Shown here: positions 8,200 to 16,714 of the stretch, in pieces
Layout of the letters: each line of letters begins with the position of its first letter
How positions within the stretch are numbered: position 1 is the first letter of the stretch
Origin: Kitasatospora sp. NBC_01250
Lineage (GTDB): Bacteria; Actinomycetota; Actinomycetes; Streptomycetales; Streptomycetaceae
Assembly: GCF_036226465.1 (NCBI RefSeq)
Contig: NZ_CP108476.1
Coordinates: 2,356,001 to 2,420,000 of the forward strand
DNA: 64,000 nt
Direction of reading: 5' to 3'
The notes under the pieces: generated by a model
Seen by the model: the letters and a program-made list of their open reading frames with translations, nothing else
Told to the model about the DNA's origin: nothing
Databases searched by the model: none
Program-made: the position numbers and the translations under genes

Positions 8200-9645
8200 T
8201 CAGGCCTCGGGTGCGGCGGTGCGGCGTCGGCTCGCCGCGCGGGCCCAGAGTGCGACGGCCGCACCCAGCAGACAGAGCACGACGGCGACCACGATCGCCC
8301 GGTCGGCGCCCGCCGTGACGCCGGCGGCGGGCCCGGCGGCCGCATGGCCCGAGTTGATCAGGGCCAGCGCGATGGCCACCCCGAGCGCCGAACCCAGGTA
8401 GCGGGCGGTGTTGTTGGCGCCCGAGCCCATCGCGGACTGGTGGGCCGGCACGCTGCTGACGGCCAGCCGGGCCAGCGCCGCGTTCAGCACCCCGCTGCCG
8501 ACACCCGCCACGGCCAGCCCTGGCACCAGCCGCAGCCAGCCGGAGCCGGGCGCCGGCCCGAACAGCGCCGCCTCGCCGATCGCGCAGGCCAGCAGCGCGG
8601 CGGCCAGCTGGGTGGTCGGGGCGAGCCGGGTGGCCAGACGGCGGGCCTGCAGGGCGGCGACCACCGACAGGCCGGACCAGATCGCCAGCACCAGGCCCGC
8701 GGCCAGCGGCGTCTGACCGAGGCCGCGCTCCAGGACGGTGGGCAGACAGCTCATCAGACCGACGATGGAGAGCCCGGTGAAGAGTGCGCCGGTGCCGGAG
8801 GCGATGAAGCCCGGGTCACGGAAGAGTGCGAGCTCCAGCATCGGCTCGGCCACCTTGGACTCCACCAGCGCGAACGCCGCGAGGCCCAGCACGCCGAGCG
8901 CGAGCAGCAGCAGCGGGGTGGTGCGCAGCCAGCCGCTGCGGCCCTCGGCCAGGCCCGCGATCAGCGCGGCGGTGGCCGCGGCCAGGGTCAGCGCGCCGAG
9001 CGGGTCGAGCCGGCGCGGATGCTCGCTGCGCGACTCGGTGAGGAAGGCGGCGGCGAGGCCGGCCAGCAGCAGCGCGAGCGCGGCGAGCACGCCGTAGACC
9101 GCGCGCCAGTTGGCCCACTGCGCCAGCAGCGCGGCGTAGACGGGGCCGACCGCGATCCCGAGGCCCACGGCGGCGCCCCAGCCGCCCAGTGCCCGCACCC
9201 GGGCCGCACCGGCCGGGTAGGCATGGCTGACCAGGCCCAGGCTCGGCGCGAGCACGGCGGCCGAGGCGCCGCCCTGGACCACCCGGGCGACCAGGAAGAC
9301 GGCGGTGTCCGGGGCGAGCGCGCCGAGTGCGGCCGAGGCGGCGAGCAGCACCGCGCCGAGGGTGAAGACGCGCTTGCGGCCATGGTCGTCGGCGAGGGTG
9401 CCGGAGATCAGCAGCAGGGCGGTGAGGCCGAGCAGCGCGCCGGTGAGGATCCAGGTCTGCGCGGCGGCACCGGCGTGCAGCGCGGCGGCGGTGGGCGCCA
9501 GCGTGGTGGTCGGCACGGTGTAGGTGATCAGGACCAGCAGCGTCCCGTAGCAGGCGGTCAGCAGCGCCCGGCGCGGTCCGCGCACCGCGGTGGCGCTGAC
9601 CGGGCCGCTCGCCACCGGGCTTGGGTGGGTGGTGTGCAACGTCAT
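8200..9645 (-). CDS. MFS drug exporter, DHA2/EmrB-like
   Basis: 481 residues with about 14 hydrophobic segments, the DHA2 count. Motif A appears as SGTLADDHGRKRVFTLG and motif C-like glycines as LGGWGAAVGLGIAVGPVY. The frame continues upstream, but the ATG at 9645 starts a short polar tail directly before TM1. It is divergent from an HxlR regulator (9814) across an intergenic region with repeated operator-like sequences, so it is very likely that regulator's target. The probable role is efflux of a small toxic or electrophilic compound. Confidence 0.85.
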   Translation of the reverse strand: MTLHTTHPSPVASGPVSATAVRGPRRALLTACYGTLLVLITYTVPTTTLAPTAAALHAGAAAQTWILTGALLGLTALLLISGTLADDHGRKRVFTLGAVLLAASAALGALAPDTAVFLVARVVQGGASAAVLAPSLGLVSHAYPAGAARVRALGGWGAAVGLGIAVGPVYAALLAQWANWRAVYGVLAALALLLAGLAAAFLTESRSEHPRRLDPLGALTLAAATAALIAGLAEGRSGWLRTTPLLLLALGVLGLAAFALVESKVAEPMLELALFRDPGFIASGTGALFTGLSIVGLMSCLPTVLERGLGQTPLAAGLVLAIWSGLSVVAALQARRLATRLAPTTQLAAALLACAIGEAALFGPAPGSGWLRLVPGLAVAGVGSGVLNAALARLAVSSVPAHQSAMGSGANNTARYLGSALGVAIALALINSGHAAAGPAAGVTAGADRAIVVAVVLCLLGAAVALWARAASRRRTAAPEA

Positions 9646-9740
9646 CTCCGCGGCCTCCCCGACCAGTCGGATCCAGTCACTCGCCGGCTTGGACGCCGGG
9701 AAGGTCTGGTGAATGAACTCACTCGACCACATGGGTCCGC

Positions 9741-9796
9741 TGAACGAACTGACCCAGAAGCCACCCTACACCATGAGTCTGTTCAACGAACCGACC
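9741..9796. promoter_or_regulatory. Direct-repeat operator between MFS exporter and HxlR regulator
   Basis: TGAACGAACTGACC at 9741-9754 recurs as TCAACGAACCGACC at 9783-9796 (12 of 14 identical). Their starts are 42 bp apart, about four helical turns. The second copy lies within GTTCAACGAAC (9781-9791), itself a perfect 4-bp-arm dyad (GTTC/GAAC). The position in the divergent promoter region suggests an HxlR binding site. Confidence 0.5.
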
Positions 9797-9813
9797 CCGG
9801 GTACACTGCTTCC

Positions 9814-10350
9814 ATGGCGCTCGGAACGGACTACGCCCAGCAGGACTGCTCGCTCGCCCGCGCACTGGAGGTGATCGGCGAGCGGTGGAGCCTGCTCATC
9901 GTGCGCGACGCCTTCTACGGGGTGAGCCGCTTCAACGACTTCCTGGTCCACCTGGACATCCCGCGGGCGGTGCTCACGGCCCGGCTGCGCGCGCTGGTCG
10001 AGGCCGGAGTGCTCTACAAGGAGCCCTACCAGGACTCGCCCGTGCGGTACGGCTACCTGCTCACCGAGGCGGGCCTGGAGCTCTGGCCGCCCATCCACGC
10101 GCTGGCCCGCTGGGGCGAACGGCACGCCGCCGAACAGGAGTCGTACCGCGTCTTCACCCATGACACCTGCGGAAACCGGCTGAGCCCGGCCGGCCTCTGC
10201 GTGCCCTGCGGGATCGCCGTCCCCCCTGCCCACGTCATCATCCGCCCCGCCCCCCACGGCCGGCTCAGCCCGCGCACCGACCCGGTCTCCCGCGCCCTGA
10301 CCCGGCCGCACCGACTGCTCACCCCGCTGTCGACGGAGAGTCGGGCGTAG
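9814..10350 (+). CDS. HxlR-family redox/ligand-responsive regulator
   Basis: 178 residues. The N-terminal HxlR domain is clear: CSLARALEVIGERWSLLIVR with the family Cys near residue 10, then LDIPRAVLTARLRALVEAGVL (helix-turn-helix) and the wing YKEPYQDSPVRYGYLLTEAG. The C-terminal tail carries a CGNRLSPAGLCVPCG three-cysteine stretch that may bind metal or sense thiols. It is divergent from the DHA2 exporter and ends 6 bp from the convergent kinase-like gene. Confidence 0.88.
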   Translation: MALGTDYAQQDCSLARALEVIGERWSLLIVRDAFYGVSRFNDFLVHLDIPRAVLTARLRALVEAGVLYKEPYQDSPVRYGYLLTEAGLELWPPIHALARWGERHAAEQESYRVFTHDTCGNRLSPAGLCVPCGIAVPPAHVIIRPAPHGRLSPRTDPVSRALTRPHRLLTPLSTESRA

Positions 10351-10356
10351 CGCGGA

Positions 10357-10830
10357 TCAGCGGGAGTGGGCCACCAGTGCGACGTCGCACCCGGCGACGG
10401 TGGCGCCCGCGGCGAAGGCCCCAGTGGCGAAGGCTCCGGCGGCGAACGCGAAGCGGACCACCTTTCCGCTCTCGGTGCGCTCCCACTCCCAGCCACCCGC
10501 CAGCGCCTGCACCATCAGCAGGCCGCGCCCCGAGGGCAGTTCGTCGCCCGGGGCGAGCATCACGGGTGCGCGCCTGGACCGGTCGGCCACCTCCACCAGT
10601 AGCCGCCGACCGGTCCAGCGCACCGTGACCCGGCACTCCCCGCCCGCGTGTTCCAGCGCATTGGTGACGACCTCACTGGCACACACCCGCAGGTCCCCCA
10701 GTGCCTCCGGGGCGAGCGGCACACCCCAGGCGACGGCCACGGCAACGATCCGGTCACGGGCGTGCCGAACGGCGCCGGCTCCCGCGGTGACCTGGAATAC
10801 ATCCGACTGGGGAAGGTACACGCGCTCCAT
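10357..10830 (-). CDS. RsbW-like ATP-binding (HATPase_c_2) protein
   Basis: 157 residues, the size of streptomycete anti-sigma-factor-like kinases. N box: DLRVCASEVVTNALEHA. G boxes: VEVADRS and SGRGLLMVQALAGGW. These form a Bergerat ATP-binding fold without a phosphoacceptor domain. The C-terminus is an Ala/Gly repeat (FAAGAFATGAFAAGATVAG). The ATG at 10830 is preferred over the one at 10839 because GAGGAG is then at normal spacing. It is divergent from the TPR regulator at 10982; such pairs of an RsbW-like protein and an HTH regulator recur in streptomycetes. No sigma-factor partner is adjacent. Confidence 0.82.
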   Translation of the reverse strand: MERVYLPQSDVFQVTAGAGAVRHARDRIVAVAVAWGVPLAPEALGDLRVCASEVVTNALEHAGGECRVTVRWTGRRLLVEVADRSRRAPVMLAPGDELPSGRGLLMVQALAGGWEWERTESGKVVRFAFAAGAFATGAFAAGATVAGCDVALVAHSR

Positions 10831-10981
10831 GTAGGGCATCTCCTCGACGATCCAGGGAGCGGCCGAGCTACCGTTCCGCCGTCCCCGAGCGGCTGATTGA
10901 CAGTCAACCGACTTACGCCGGAGAAGAGAACGGTTCATGCTGGGCGAAGCCGTGAACGACGTGAATCAGGCAGGGGGAGCT

Positions 10982-12319
10982 ATGACTCGCACGCCGAACA
11001 GACAGCTGGCGGCACTGCTGTCGGAAGCCCGTTGGGGCAATGACCAGCTGGCCCGCGCGGTGAACCGGATCGGCCGGGACGCCGGCCTGGAACTGACATA
11101 CGATCACTCTGCGGTCTCGCACTGGCTGAAAGGCGTCCGTCCGAAACCGGCCGTCCGCCCGGTGGTCGCCGAGGCGTTCAGCCGCCGGCTCGGCCGACCG
11201 GTCACCGTCCAGGAGGCCGGCCTCGGGCCGGCGCCCACCGACGGCAAGCCCGGCGCGGACCTGGTCGACCTGGTGCGCAGCGACATGGACCCGTCGCGCC
11301 GCAGCGTGCTGACCGCCGGGCTCTACTCGGCCGCGCTCCTGGTGCCCGGCTACACCGAGCTGGCGCACCGGCTGGACACCTCGAAGCAGGAGGTGCGGGC
11401 GGGGCGCACCGTGCGGATAGGAGAGAGCGAGGTGGAGACGGTCCGGGCGATGACGGTCCGGATCGCGGGGATCCTCGACGAGCTGGGCGGCGGCCACGCC
11501 CGCCCGATGAGCGCGGCATTCCTGGCCAACACGGTGATGCCGTGGCTGCAGGCCGACGGCACGCCGAAGGTCAAGCGCTCGATGCTCGCCGCCGCCTCCG
11601 ACCTGGTCTACCTGACCGGGTGGATGGCCATGTACGAACGCGCCCACGGGCTGGGCCAGCAGTACTTCACCGAGGCCCTGACGCTGGCCCAGGACGGCCA
11701 GGACCACGTGACCTACTGCCGGACCCTGCGCGGCATGTCCCTGCAGGCGGCCAACCTCGGCTACGGCCCGCGTGCGCTGGAGTACGCGGACGCCGCCGCC
11801 GAGTGCGCGCCGGCCGCCGGGCCCCGGCTGACCGCGTTCCTGCGCGGCCAGCAGGCGCACGGCGCCGCCCTGGTGCAGAACCAGCGGCTGGCCTTCACCC
11901 GACTGGGTCAGACCGAGGCGGCGCTCGCCAAGGCCGACGGGCGCAACGACGCGGTGGGCGGCTACGACTGGTCCGCGTACCACTTCCACGTCAGCAGCGT
12001 GCTGTACGCGCTCGGCGACCTGCCGGGCTCGATCCAGGCGATGCAGCAGTCCAACCGCCTGCGGCCGGCCACCGAGCGCCAGGGCCGGCTGCACGCCAAC
12101 GGCCTGCTGGCGGCGCGGCAGTGGGAGCTGGGGCACATCGAGGCGGCCTGCCTGACCTGGGGCGAGTTCCTGGACGACTACACCACGCTGGCCACCGCCC
12201 GCGGCGACGAGCACTTCGACGTGCTGCGGCAGAGCGTGGTGAGCCACCCGGGCAGCCGGGCGGTGCGGCGGCTGGGCGAACGCGTCCGGGTGGTGGCCGC
12301 GCAGAAGGCCGCCGGGTAG
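10982..12319 (+). CDS. HTH plus TPR regulator, NsdA-like family
   Basis: 445 residues. The N-terminus (residues ~5-75) is a helix-turn-helix-like domain (LAALLSEARWGNDQLARAVN, YDHSAVSHWLKGVRPKP). The rest is helical with TPR-like repeats (AKADGRN..., YALGDLPGSIQAMQQSNRL). This is the architecture of the streptomycete regulators related to NsdA, which affect sporulation and antibiotic production in S. coelicolor; orthology is my inference. AGGGGGAG lies just before the ATG. It is divergent from the RsbW-like gene. Confidence 0.72.
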   Translation: MTRTPNRQLAALLSEARWGNDQLARAVNRIGRDAGLELTYDHSAVSHWLKGVRPKPAVRPVVAEAFSRRLGRPVTVQEAGLGPAPTDGKPGADLVDLVRSDMDPSRRSVLTAGLYSAALLVPGYTELAHRLDTSKQEVRAGRTVRIGESEVETVRAMTVRIAGILDELGGGHARPMSAAFLANTVMPWLQADGTPKVKRSMLAAASDLVYLTGWMAMYERAHGLGQQYFTEALTLAQDGQDHVTYCRTLRGMSLQAANLGYGPRALEYADAAAECAPAAGPRLTAFLRGQQAHGAALVQNQRLAFTRLGQTEAALAKADGRNDAVGGYDWSAYHFHVSSVLYALGDLPGSIQAMQQSNRLRPATERQGRLHANGLLAARQWELGHIEAACLTWGEFLDDYTTLATARGDEHFDVLRQSVVSHPGSRAVRRLGERVRVVAAQKAAG

Positions 12320-12468
12320 CGACGGCCGGGTGACAACGGCCGGGGTGCCACGGCCGGGTGGCGACGAGGGCGGCGGACGGCTGGGCCGGTCGGCCGGGGG
12401 ACGCGAGCGGAGGCGGGTTCCCCGAGGGCGGTCGAACCGCCGCCGCCTGCTCGCAACCTGCACGGGTT

Positions 12469-12487
12469 TATACCCCTCAGGGGTATA
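12469..12487. promoter_or_regulatory. CsoR/RcnR-type operator
   Basis: A perfect 9-1-9 dyad, TATACCCCTCAGGGGTATA. Known CsoR sites in actinobacteria are A/T-flanked C-tracts facing G-tracts of just this form. The right arm overlaps a likely -10 (TATAGG), 49 bp before the permease start, so binding would block transcription. Confidence 0.75.
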
Positions 12488-12535
12488 GGCTCGGTCCGCT
12501 GTCCTGCCCACGTCGAGGAAGGCGGACCATCGGCC

Positions 12536-13756
12536 ATGGACGCGATCCGGCACGCCCTGTCCATCACCGGCTCGATGGCCTGGGAGATCACCTGGGCCCT
12601 GATCCTGGGCTTCGCGCTCTCCGCGGTGGTCCAGGCGGTGGTGCGCAAATCCACCATCGTCCGGCTGCTCGGCGACGACCGGCCGCGCACGCTCGCCGTC
12701 GCCGCGGCCCTCGGCGCGGCCTCCTCGTCCTGCTCGTACGCGGCCGTGGCGCTGGCCCGCTCGCTCTTCCGCAAGGGCGCGGACTTCACGGCGGCGATGG
12801 CCTTCGAGATCGCCTCCACCAACCTGGTGGTCGAACTCGGCGTGATCCTAGCGCTGCTGATGGGCTGGCAGTTCACCGCGGCCGAGTTCATCGGCGGCCC
12901 GGTGATGATCCTGGTGCTGGCCCTGCTCTTCCGGCTGCTGCTGCGGGACCGGCTGCTGCGCGCGGCCCGCGAGCAGGCCGACCGCGGAGTGGCGGGGTCG
13001 ATGGAGGGACACGCCGCGATGGACATGTCGGTGGGCGGCGAGGGCTCCTTCGGGCGCCGGCTGCTCTCCCCCGCCGGGTTCACCGCGACCGCGCACGTCT
13101 TCGTGATGGAGTGGGCGGCGATCCTGAAGGACCTGGTGATCGGCCTGTTCATCGCGGGCGCCATCGCCGCCTGGGTGCCGGACAGCTTCTGGCACGGGTT
13201 CTTCTTCGCCGGCCATCCGGTGGCGAGCAAGATCTGGGGGCCGCTGATCGGGCCGCTGGTGGCGATGCTCTCGTTCGTCTGCTCGATCGGCAACGTGCCG
13301 CTGGCGGTGGTGCTCTGGAAGGGCGGGATCAGCTTCGGCGGGGTGGTCGCGTTCATCTTCGCGGACCTGCTGATCCTGCCGATCCTGAACATCTACCGGA
13401 AGTACTACGGCGCCAGGACGGCCGGCTTCCTGCTCGCGACGTTCTACGCGGCCATGGTGGTGGCCGGGTACGTGGTGGAGCTCCTCTTCGGCGGGCTCGG
13501 GCTGGTGCCCGACCAGCACGACGCCGAGGTCCCGACAGCGGGGGTGAGCTGGGACTACACCAGCTGGCTGAACATCGTCTTCCTGCTGCTGGCGGCGGTG
13601 CTGGTGGTGCGGTTCCTGCGGACCGGCGGGCGGGCGATGCTGCGGATGATGGGCGGCTCGCCGGACGCGGAGCACGAGGGCCACGAGGAGCACGAGGGGC
13701 ACGGTCACCATGACCACGAGCACCACGAACACCACCGCCACACGCACGAGTCCTGA
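12536..13756 (+). CDS. ArsP/DUF318-type permease with His-rich tail, putative metal exporter
   Basis: 406 residues with about eight membrane segments in two halves. Each half has the family's Cys-Ser signature: SSSCSYAAVALARS at ~residue 62, and SFVCSIGNVPLAVVLWKGG near residue 247. The central loop holds MEGHAAMDMSV (Met/His-rich). The last ~28 residues are almost only His, Glu and Asp (HGHHDHEHHEHH), a probable metal-binding tail. GAGGAAGG is the Shine-Dalgarno. The CsoR-type operator upstream supports copper (or another soft or borderline metal) control; no csoR gene is in the window, so the regulator must act from elsewhere. The metal exported is inferred, not shown. Confidence 0.8.
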   Translation: MDAIRHALSITGSMAWEITWALILGFALSAVVQAVVRKSTIVRLLGDDRPRTLAVAAALGAASSSCSYAAVALARSLFRKGADFTAAMAFEIASTNLVVELGVILALLMGWQFTAAEFIGGPVMILVLALLFRLLLRDRLLRAAREQADRGVAGSMEGHAAMDMSVGGEGSFGRRLLSPAGFTATAHVFVMEWAAILKDLVIGLFIAGAIAAWVPDSFWHGFFFAGHPVASKIWGPLIGPLVAMLSFVCSIGNVPLAVVLWKGGISFGGVVAFIFADLLILPILNIYRKYYGARTAGFLLATFYAAMVVAGYVVELLFGGLGLVPDQHDAEVPTAGVSWDYTSWLNIVFLLLAAVLVVRFLRTGGRAMLRMMGGSPDAEHEGHEEHEGHGHHDHEHHEHHRHTHES

Positions 13757-13782
13757 CCCGCTCCCCGGCTACGCTCGGGCCC

Positions 13783-14985
13783 ATGACCCGTCAACCCCCG
13801 TTCCTCGACGACGACGAGCGCCGCGCCCGGCTCGCCCGCCGGCACCTGCTCGCCCCCGCGTACCGGGCGGCCACCGTGGAGCAGGTCACCGAGGCCATGG
13901 TCGGCCTGCACGCCACCGACCCCGCGACCGTCTACCTCTCGGTCTGCGCCAGGCTGGCGCGGCCGGCCGCGGCCGAGGTCGAGCGGGCCCTCTACGAGGA
14001 CGTGTCGCTGGTGAAGCTGCTCTCCATGCGACGCACCATCTTCGCCGTGACCGAGGAGTTCGCGCCCTACGTCAGCTCCTCCACCGCGCGCGCCATCGCG
14101 GTGAAGGAGCGGGCCACGCTGGTCAAGCACCTGCGGGAGAGCGCCGAGGGCTGGGACGAGCCGCGGCTGGCCGCCACCGAACAGGCGGTGCTGGCCGCGC
14201 TGGCCGCCCGCGGCGAGGCCACCACCGCCGAACTCGCCGCCGACGTGCCCGCGTTGCGCGAGACGATCCTGATGGCGCCGGGCAAGCCGTACGAGGCGCG
14301 GCAGAGCGTGGGCAGCCGGCTGCTGCGGCTGCTCGCCTCGGACGGGCACGTCCGGCGGTGCCGCCCGCGCGGCTCGTGGCTGAGCAGCAGCTACCCGTGG
14401 GCGCTGGTCCCGCAGTGGCCCGACCTGCCGGTCCGCGAGGCGAAGGCCGAGGTGGTCCGGCGCTGGCTGGCCGCCTTCGGACCGGCCACGGTGGAGGACG
14501 TGAAGTGGTGGACGGGGTGGACGCTCGGCGACACCCGCAAGGCGCTGGCCGACGTCGGCGCCGTCGAGGTCGGGCTGTCGGACGGCCCGGGGCTGGCGCT
14601 GCCCGGGGACGACCTGCCCGACGAGGAGCGGGCCGGCCAGGGGCGGGCCTTGGAGCCGTGGGCGGCGCTGCTGCCGGGCCTGGATCCGACCGTGCTGGGC
14701 TGGCGCGGCCGTGACTGGTACCTCGACCCGGCCCACATGCCCGCCCTCTTCGACCGGGCCGGCAACCCCGGCCCGACCGTCTGGTGGCGGGGCCGGGTGG
14801 TCGGCGGCTGGGCGCAGCGCGCGGACGGTGAACTGGTCTGGCGGCTGCTCGCCGACCTCGGCACCGAGGCCGAGCCCGCCGGCCGGGCGATCGCGGCCGA
14901 GGCCGAGCGGCTGGCCGGCTGGCTCGGCGCGGTGCGGGTCACCCCGCGGTTCCGCACGCCGCTGGAGCGCGAACTGACCGGCTGA
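13783..14985 (+). CDS. HTH_42 winged-helix protein (AlkZ/YcaQ glycosylase superfamily)
   Basis: 400 residues, the full length of the HTH_42 family, whose characterised members (AlkZ, YcaQ) are DNA glycosylases that unhook bulky or cross-linked bases. The N-terminal LLAPAYRAATVEQVTEAMVG is followed by GLHATDPATVYLS. At this place catalytic members carry a Gln-x-Gln or Gln-x-Asp motif; here the pattern reads His-Ala-Thr-Asp, so activity may differ or be lost. TACGCT at 13770-13775 is 7 nt before the ATG (leaderless), inside the 26-bp gap after the permease. Confidence 0.75.
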   Translation: MTRQPPFLDDDERRARLARRHLLAPAYRAATVEQVTEAMVGLHATDPATVYLSVCARLARPAAAEVERALYEDVSLVKLLSMRRTIFAVTEEFAPYVSSSTARAIAVKERATLVKHLRESAEGWDEPRLAATEQAVLAALAARGEATTAELAADVPALRETILMAPGKPYEARQSVGSRLLRLLASDGHVRRCRPRGSWLSSSYPWALVPQWPDLPVREAKAEVVRRWLAAFGPATVEDVKWWTGWTLGDTRKALADVGAVEVGLSDGPGLALPGDDLPDEERAGQGRALEPWAALLPGLDPTVLGWRGRDWYLDPAHMPALFDRAGNPGPTVWWRGRVVGGWAQRADGELVWRLLADLGTEAEPAGRAIAAEAERLAGWLGAVRVTPRFRTPLERELTG

Positions 14986-15004
14986 CCGCGCCGGGGGGAC
15001 GACC

Positions 15005-15943
15005 CTAGCGGGTTGCCCGGGTCGCGACGGTTTCGGCGAACTCCTGGGCCAGGGTGGGCAGGGCGCCCCACTGGCGGACCGCCCAGCCGACCGCGAGGGG
15101 CGGCAGGGTGGGGATCGGGACCAGCCGGAGCGTCGGGTGGTCCGAGCCGCGCCAGCCGGGGAGGGCGGGTACCACGGCGTGGCCCAGGCCGATCCCGGCC
15201 AGCAGCACCGCGGTGTCCCAGTCGGCGACGCTCGTGGTGGCATTGGTCCCGGCGGCCGACTCGTCCTCGTGGTGGGCGAGTTGGCCGTCCAGCTGGGCAC
15301 GGGCCACCGAGTTCTCCGGCAGCCGGATCGGGCGGATCCGGGCGAGGTCGGCGGGGTCGATCGACTCCCGCCGGGCCAGCGGGTCCTCGGCATGGACGGC
15401 GAGCACCCAGGGCAGTTCGACCACCAGCCGCTGCTCGATCCCGCGGACCGGGGCGCCGATGGTGATCCAGGCGAGGTCGGCCTCGCCCGCGGCGAGCGCG
15501 TCGAAGCAGCTGCGGCTGGACGTCTCGGTACGGAACTCCAGGTCCACGTCCGGGTGTTGCCGCCGGAACTGGACGACGGCCGCGGTCATGAAGTGCCGCA
15601 TGGTGGTGGCCCCCGTGGTGACCCGCACCGTGCCGCGCTCGCCGGTGCGCAGATCGCGCAGTTCGCGCAGCGCCAGATCGAGGTGGCCCAGGCCCTGGGC
15701 CGCCGCCCGGTGCAGGATCCGCCCGGCCTGGGTCGGCGCCACCCCGCGCGGGCGGCGCTCCAGCAGGGTCAGCCCGAGCTCGGTCTCCAGGCGGCGGACG
15801 TGCTGGCTGATCGCCGACTGGGTGCGGGACAACTCGCGCGCGACGGCGCTGAGATTGCCGCTCTCACAGGCGGCGACGAAGACGCGGAGATCGTCGAGGG
15901 TCACGGGGAGGCAAGCTACCAGGCCGACCAGCTGAAGGGGCAT
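15005..15943 (-). CDS. LysR-family transcriptional regulator
   Basis: About 312 residues. The N-terminal winged HTH is LRVFVAACESGNLSAVAREL with SRTQSAISQHVRRLETELG, then a periplasmic-binding-like effector domain (VRVTTGATTMRHFMTAAVVQ...). No regulated gene is divergent in the classic way: upstream on the plus strand is DUF6817. Start uncertain: the ATG at 15943 gives a slightly long N-terminus (MPLQLVGLVACLP), and the GTG at 15904 would begin at VTLDDLRVF as in many LysR proteins. Convergent with the HTH_42 gene. Confidence 0.87.
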   Translation of the reverse strand: MPLQLVGLVACLPVTLDDLRVFVAACESGNLSAVARELSRTQSAISQHVRRLETELGLTLLERRPRGVAPTQAGRILHRAAAQGLGHLDLALRELRDLRTGERGTVRVTTGATTMRHFMTAAVVQFRRQHPDVDLEFRTETSSRSCFDALAAGEADLAWITIGAPVRGIEQRLVVELPWVLAVHAEDPLARRESIDPADLARIRPIRLPENSVARAQLDGQLAHHEDESAAGTNATTSVADWDTAVLLAGIGLGHAVVPALPGWRGSDHPTLRLVPIPTLPPLAVGWAVRQWGALPTLAQEFAETVATRATR

Positions 15944-16126
15944 GTCAAGGTATTGCTTGGAGGAATGGAAGAAAACCCGAGGATTGACTTGGGTGTCACC
16001 GGTGCAGAACCATCGTCTACGACCGGGGCGGCCACCTGTCCGCCGCAGCAGGGGGGCCGTGGCGGCGAGCCGGAATCCGGACGTCGACCGGGCTGGACAG
16101 GTGCCGACCCGGCATCGGAGGAGGAC

Positions 16127-16714
16127 ATGGTGACGGGGAATCAACCGGAGGCGGTCGACCCGGCGGTCGCCTGGCTGGGCTCGCTCGGCGCGGCCGGGAT
16201 CGAGCACCCCGGCGGCACCCTGCTCGCGCACCTGGAGCGGGTACGGGCGATGCTGGCCGCCTGGGGCGCCCGCCCCGAGCTGCAGTCGGCGGGCCTGTGC
16301 CACGCCGCTTACGGCACCGACGGTTTCGCGGTCGCGCTGCTCGCGCCGCAGGGACCGGGCCGCGCCGAGCTGGTGCGGCGGATCGGCCCGGCGGCCGAGG
16401 AGATCGTGTACCGCTACGCCAGTTGCGACCGCAAGGCCTCCTACGCCGCACTGCCGCGGGCCGACGGCGCCTTCCACGACCGCTTCACCGGCACCGCGTT
16501 CGTCCCCTCCCCGGCCCAGCGCCGGGACTTCGCCGAGCTGACGGTGGCCAACGAGCTCGACCTGCTGCTGATCAGCCCGGAGATCCGGGCCCGCTGGGGC
16601 GAGGCCCTGGGGCGGCTCTTCACTTCGCTGCGGCCCCTGCTGAGTGCACCGGCCTGGCACGCGGTGACACAGGCGCTGGGTGACCCGCCGGACCGGCCGC
16701 AGGAGCGTCGCTAG
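16127..16714 (+). CDS. DUF6817 (HD-like) protein
   Basis: 195 residues. It resembles HD-fold proteins in HPGGTLLAHLERVRAML followed by LCHAAYGTDGF, where His and Asp could form a metal site. I recognise it as DUF6817-like; no reaction is established. A strong Shine-Dalgarno (GGAGGAGG) lies before the ATG. Its last 95 bases overlap the 3' end of the convergent GlxA-type gene. Confidence 0.65.
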   Translation: MVTGNQPEAVDPAVAWLGSLGAAGIEHPGGTLLAHLERVRAMLAAWGARPELQSAGLCHAAYGTDGFAVALLAPQGPGRAELVRRIGPAAEEIVYRYASCDRKASYAALPRADGAFHDRFTGTAFVPSPAQRRDFAELTVANELDLLLISPEIRARWGEALGRLFTSLRPLLSAPAWHAVTQALGDPPDRPQERR

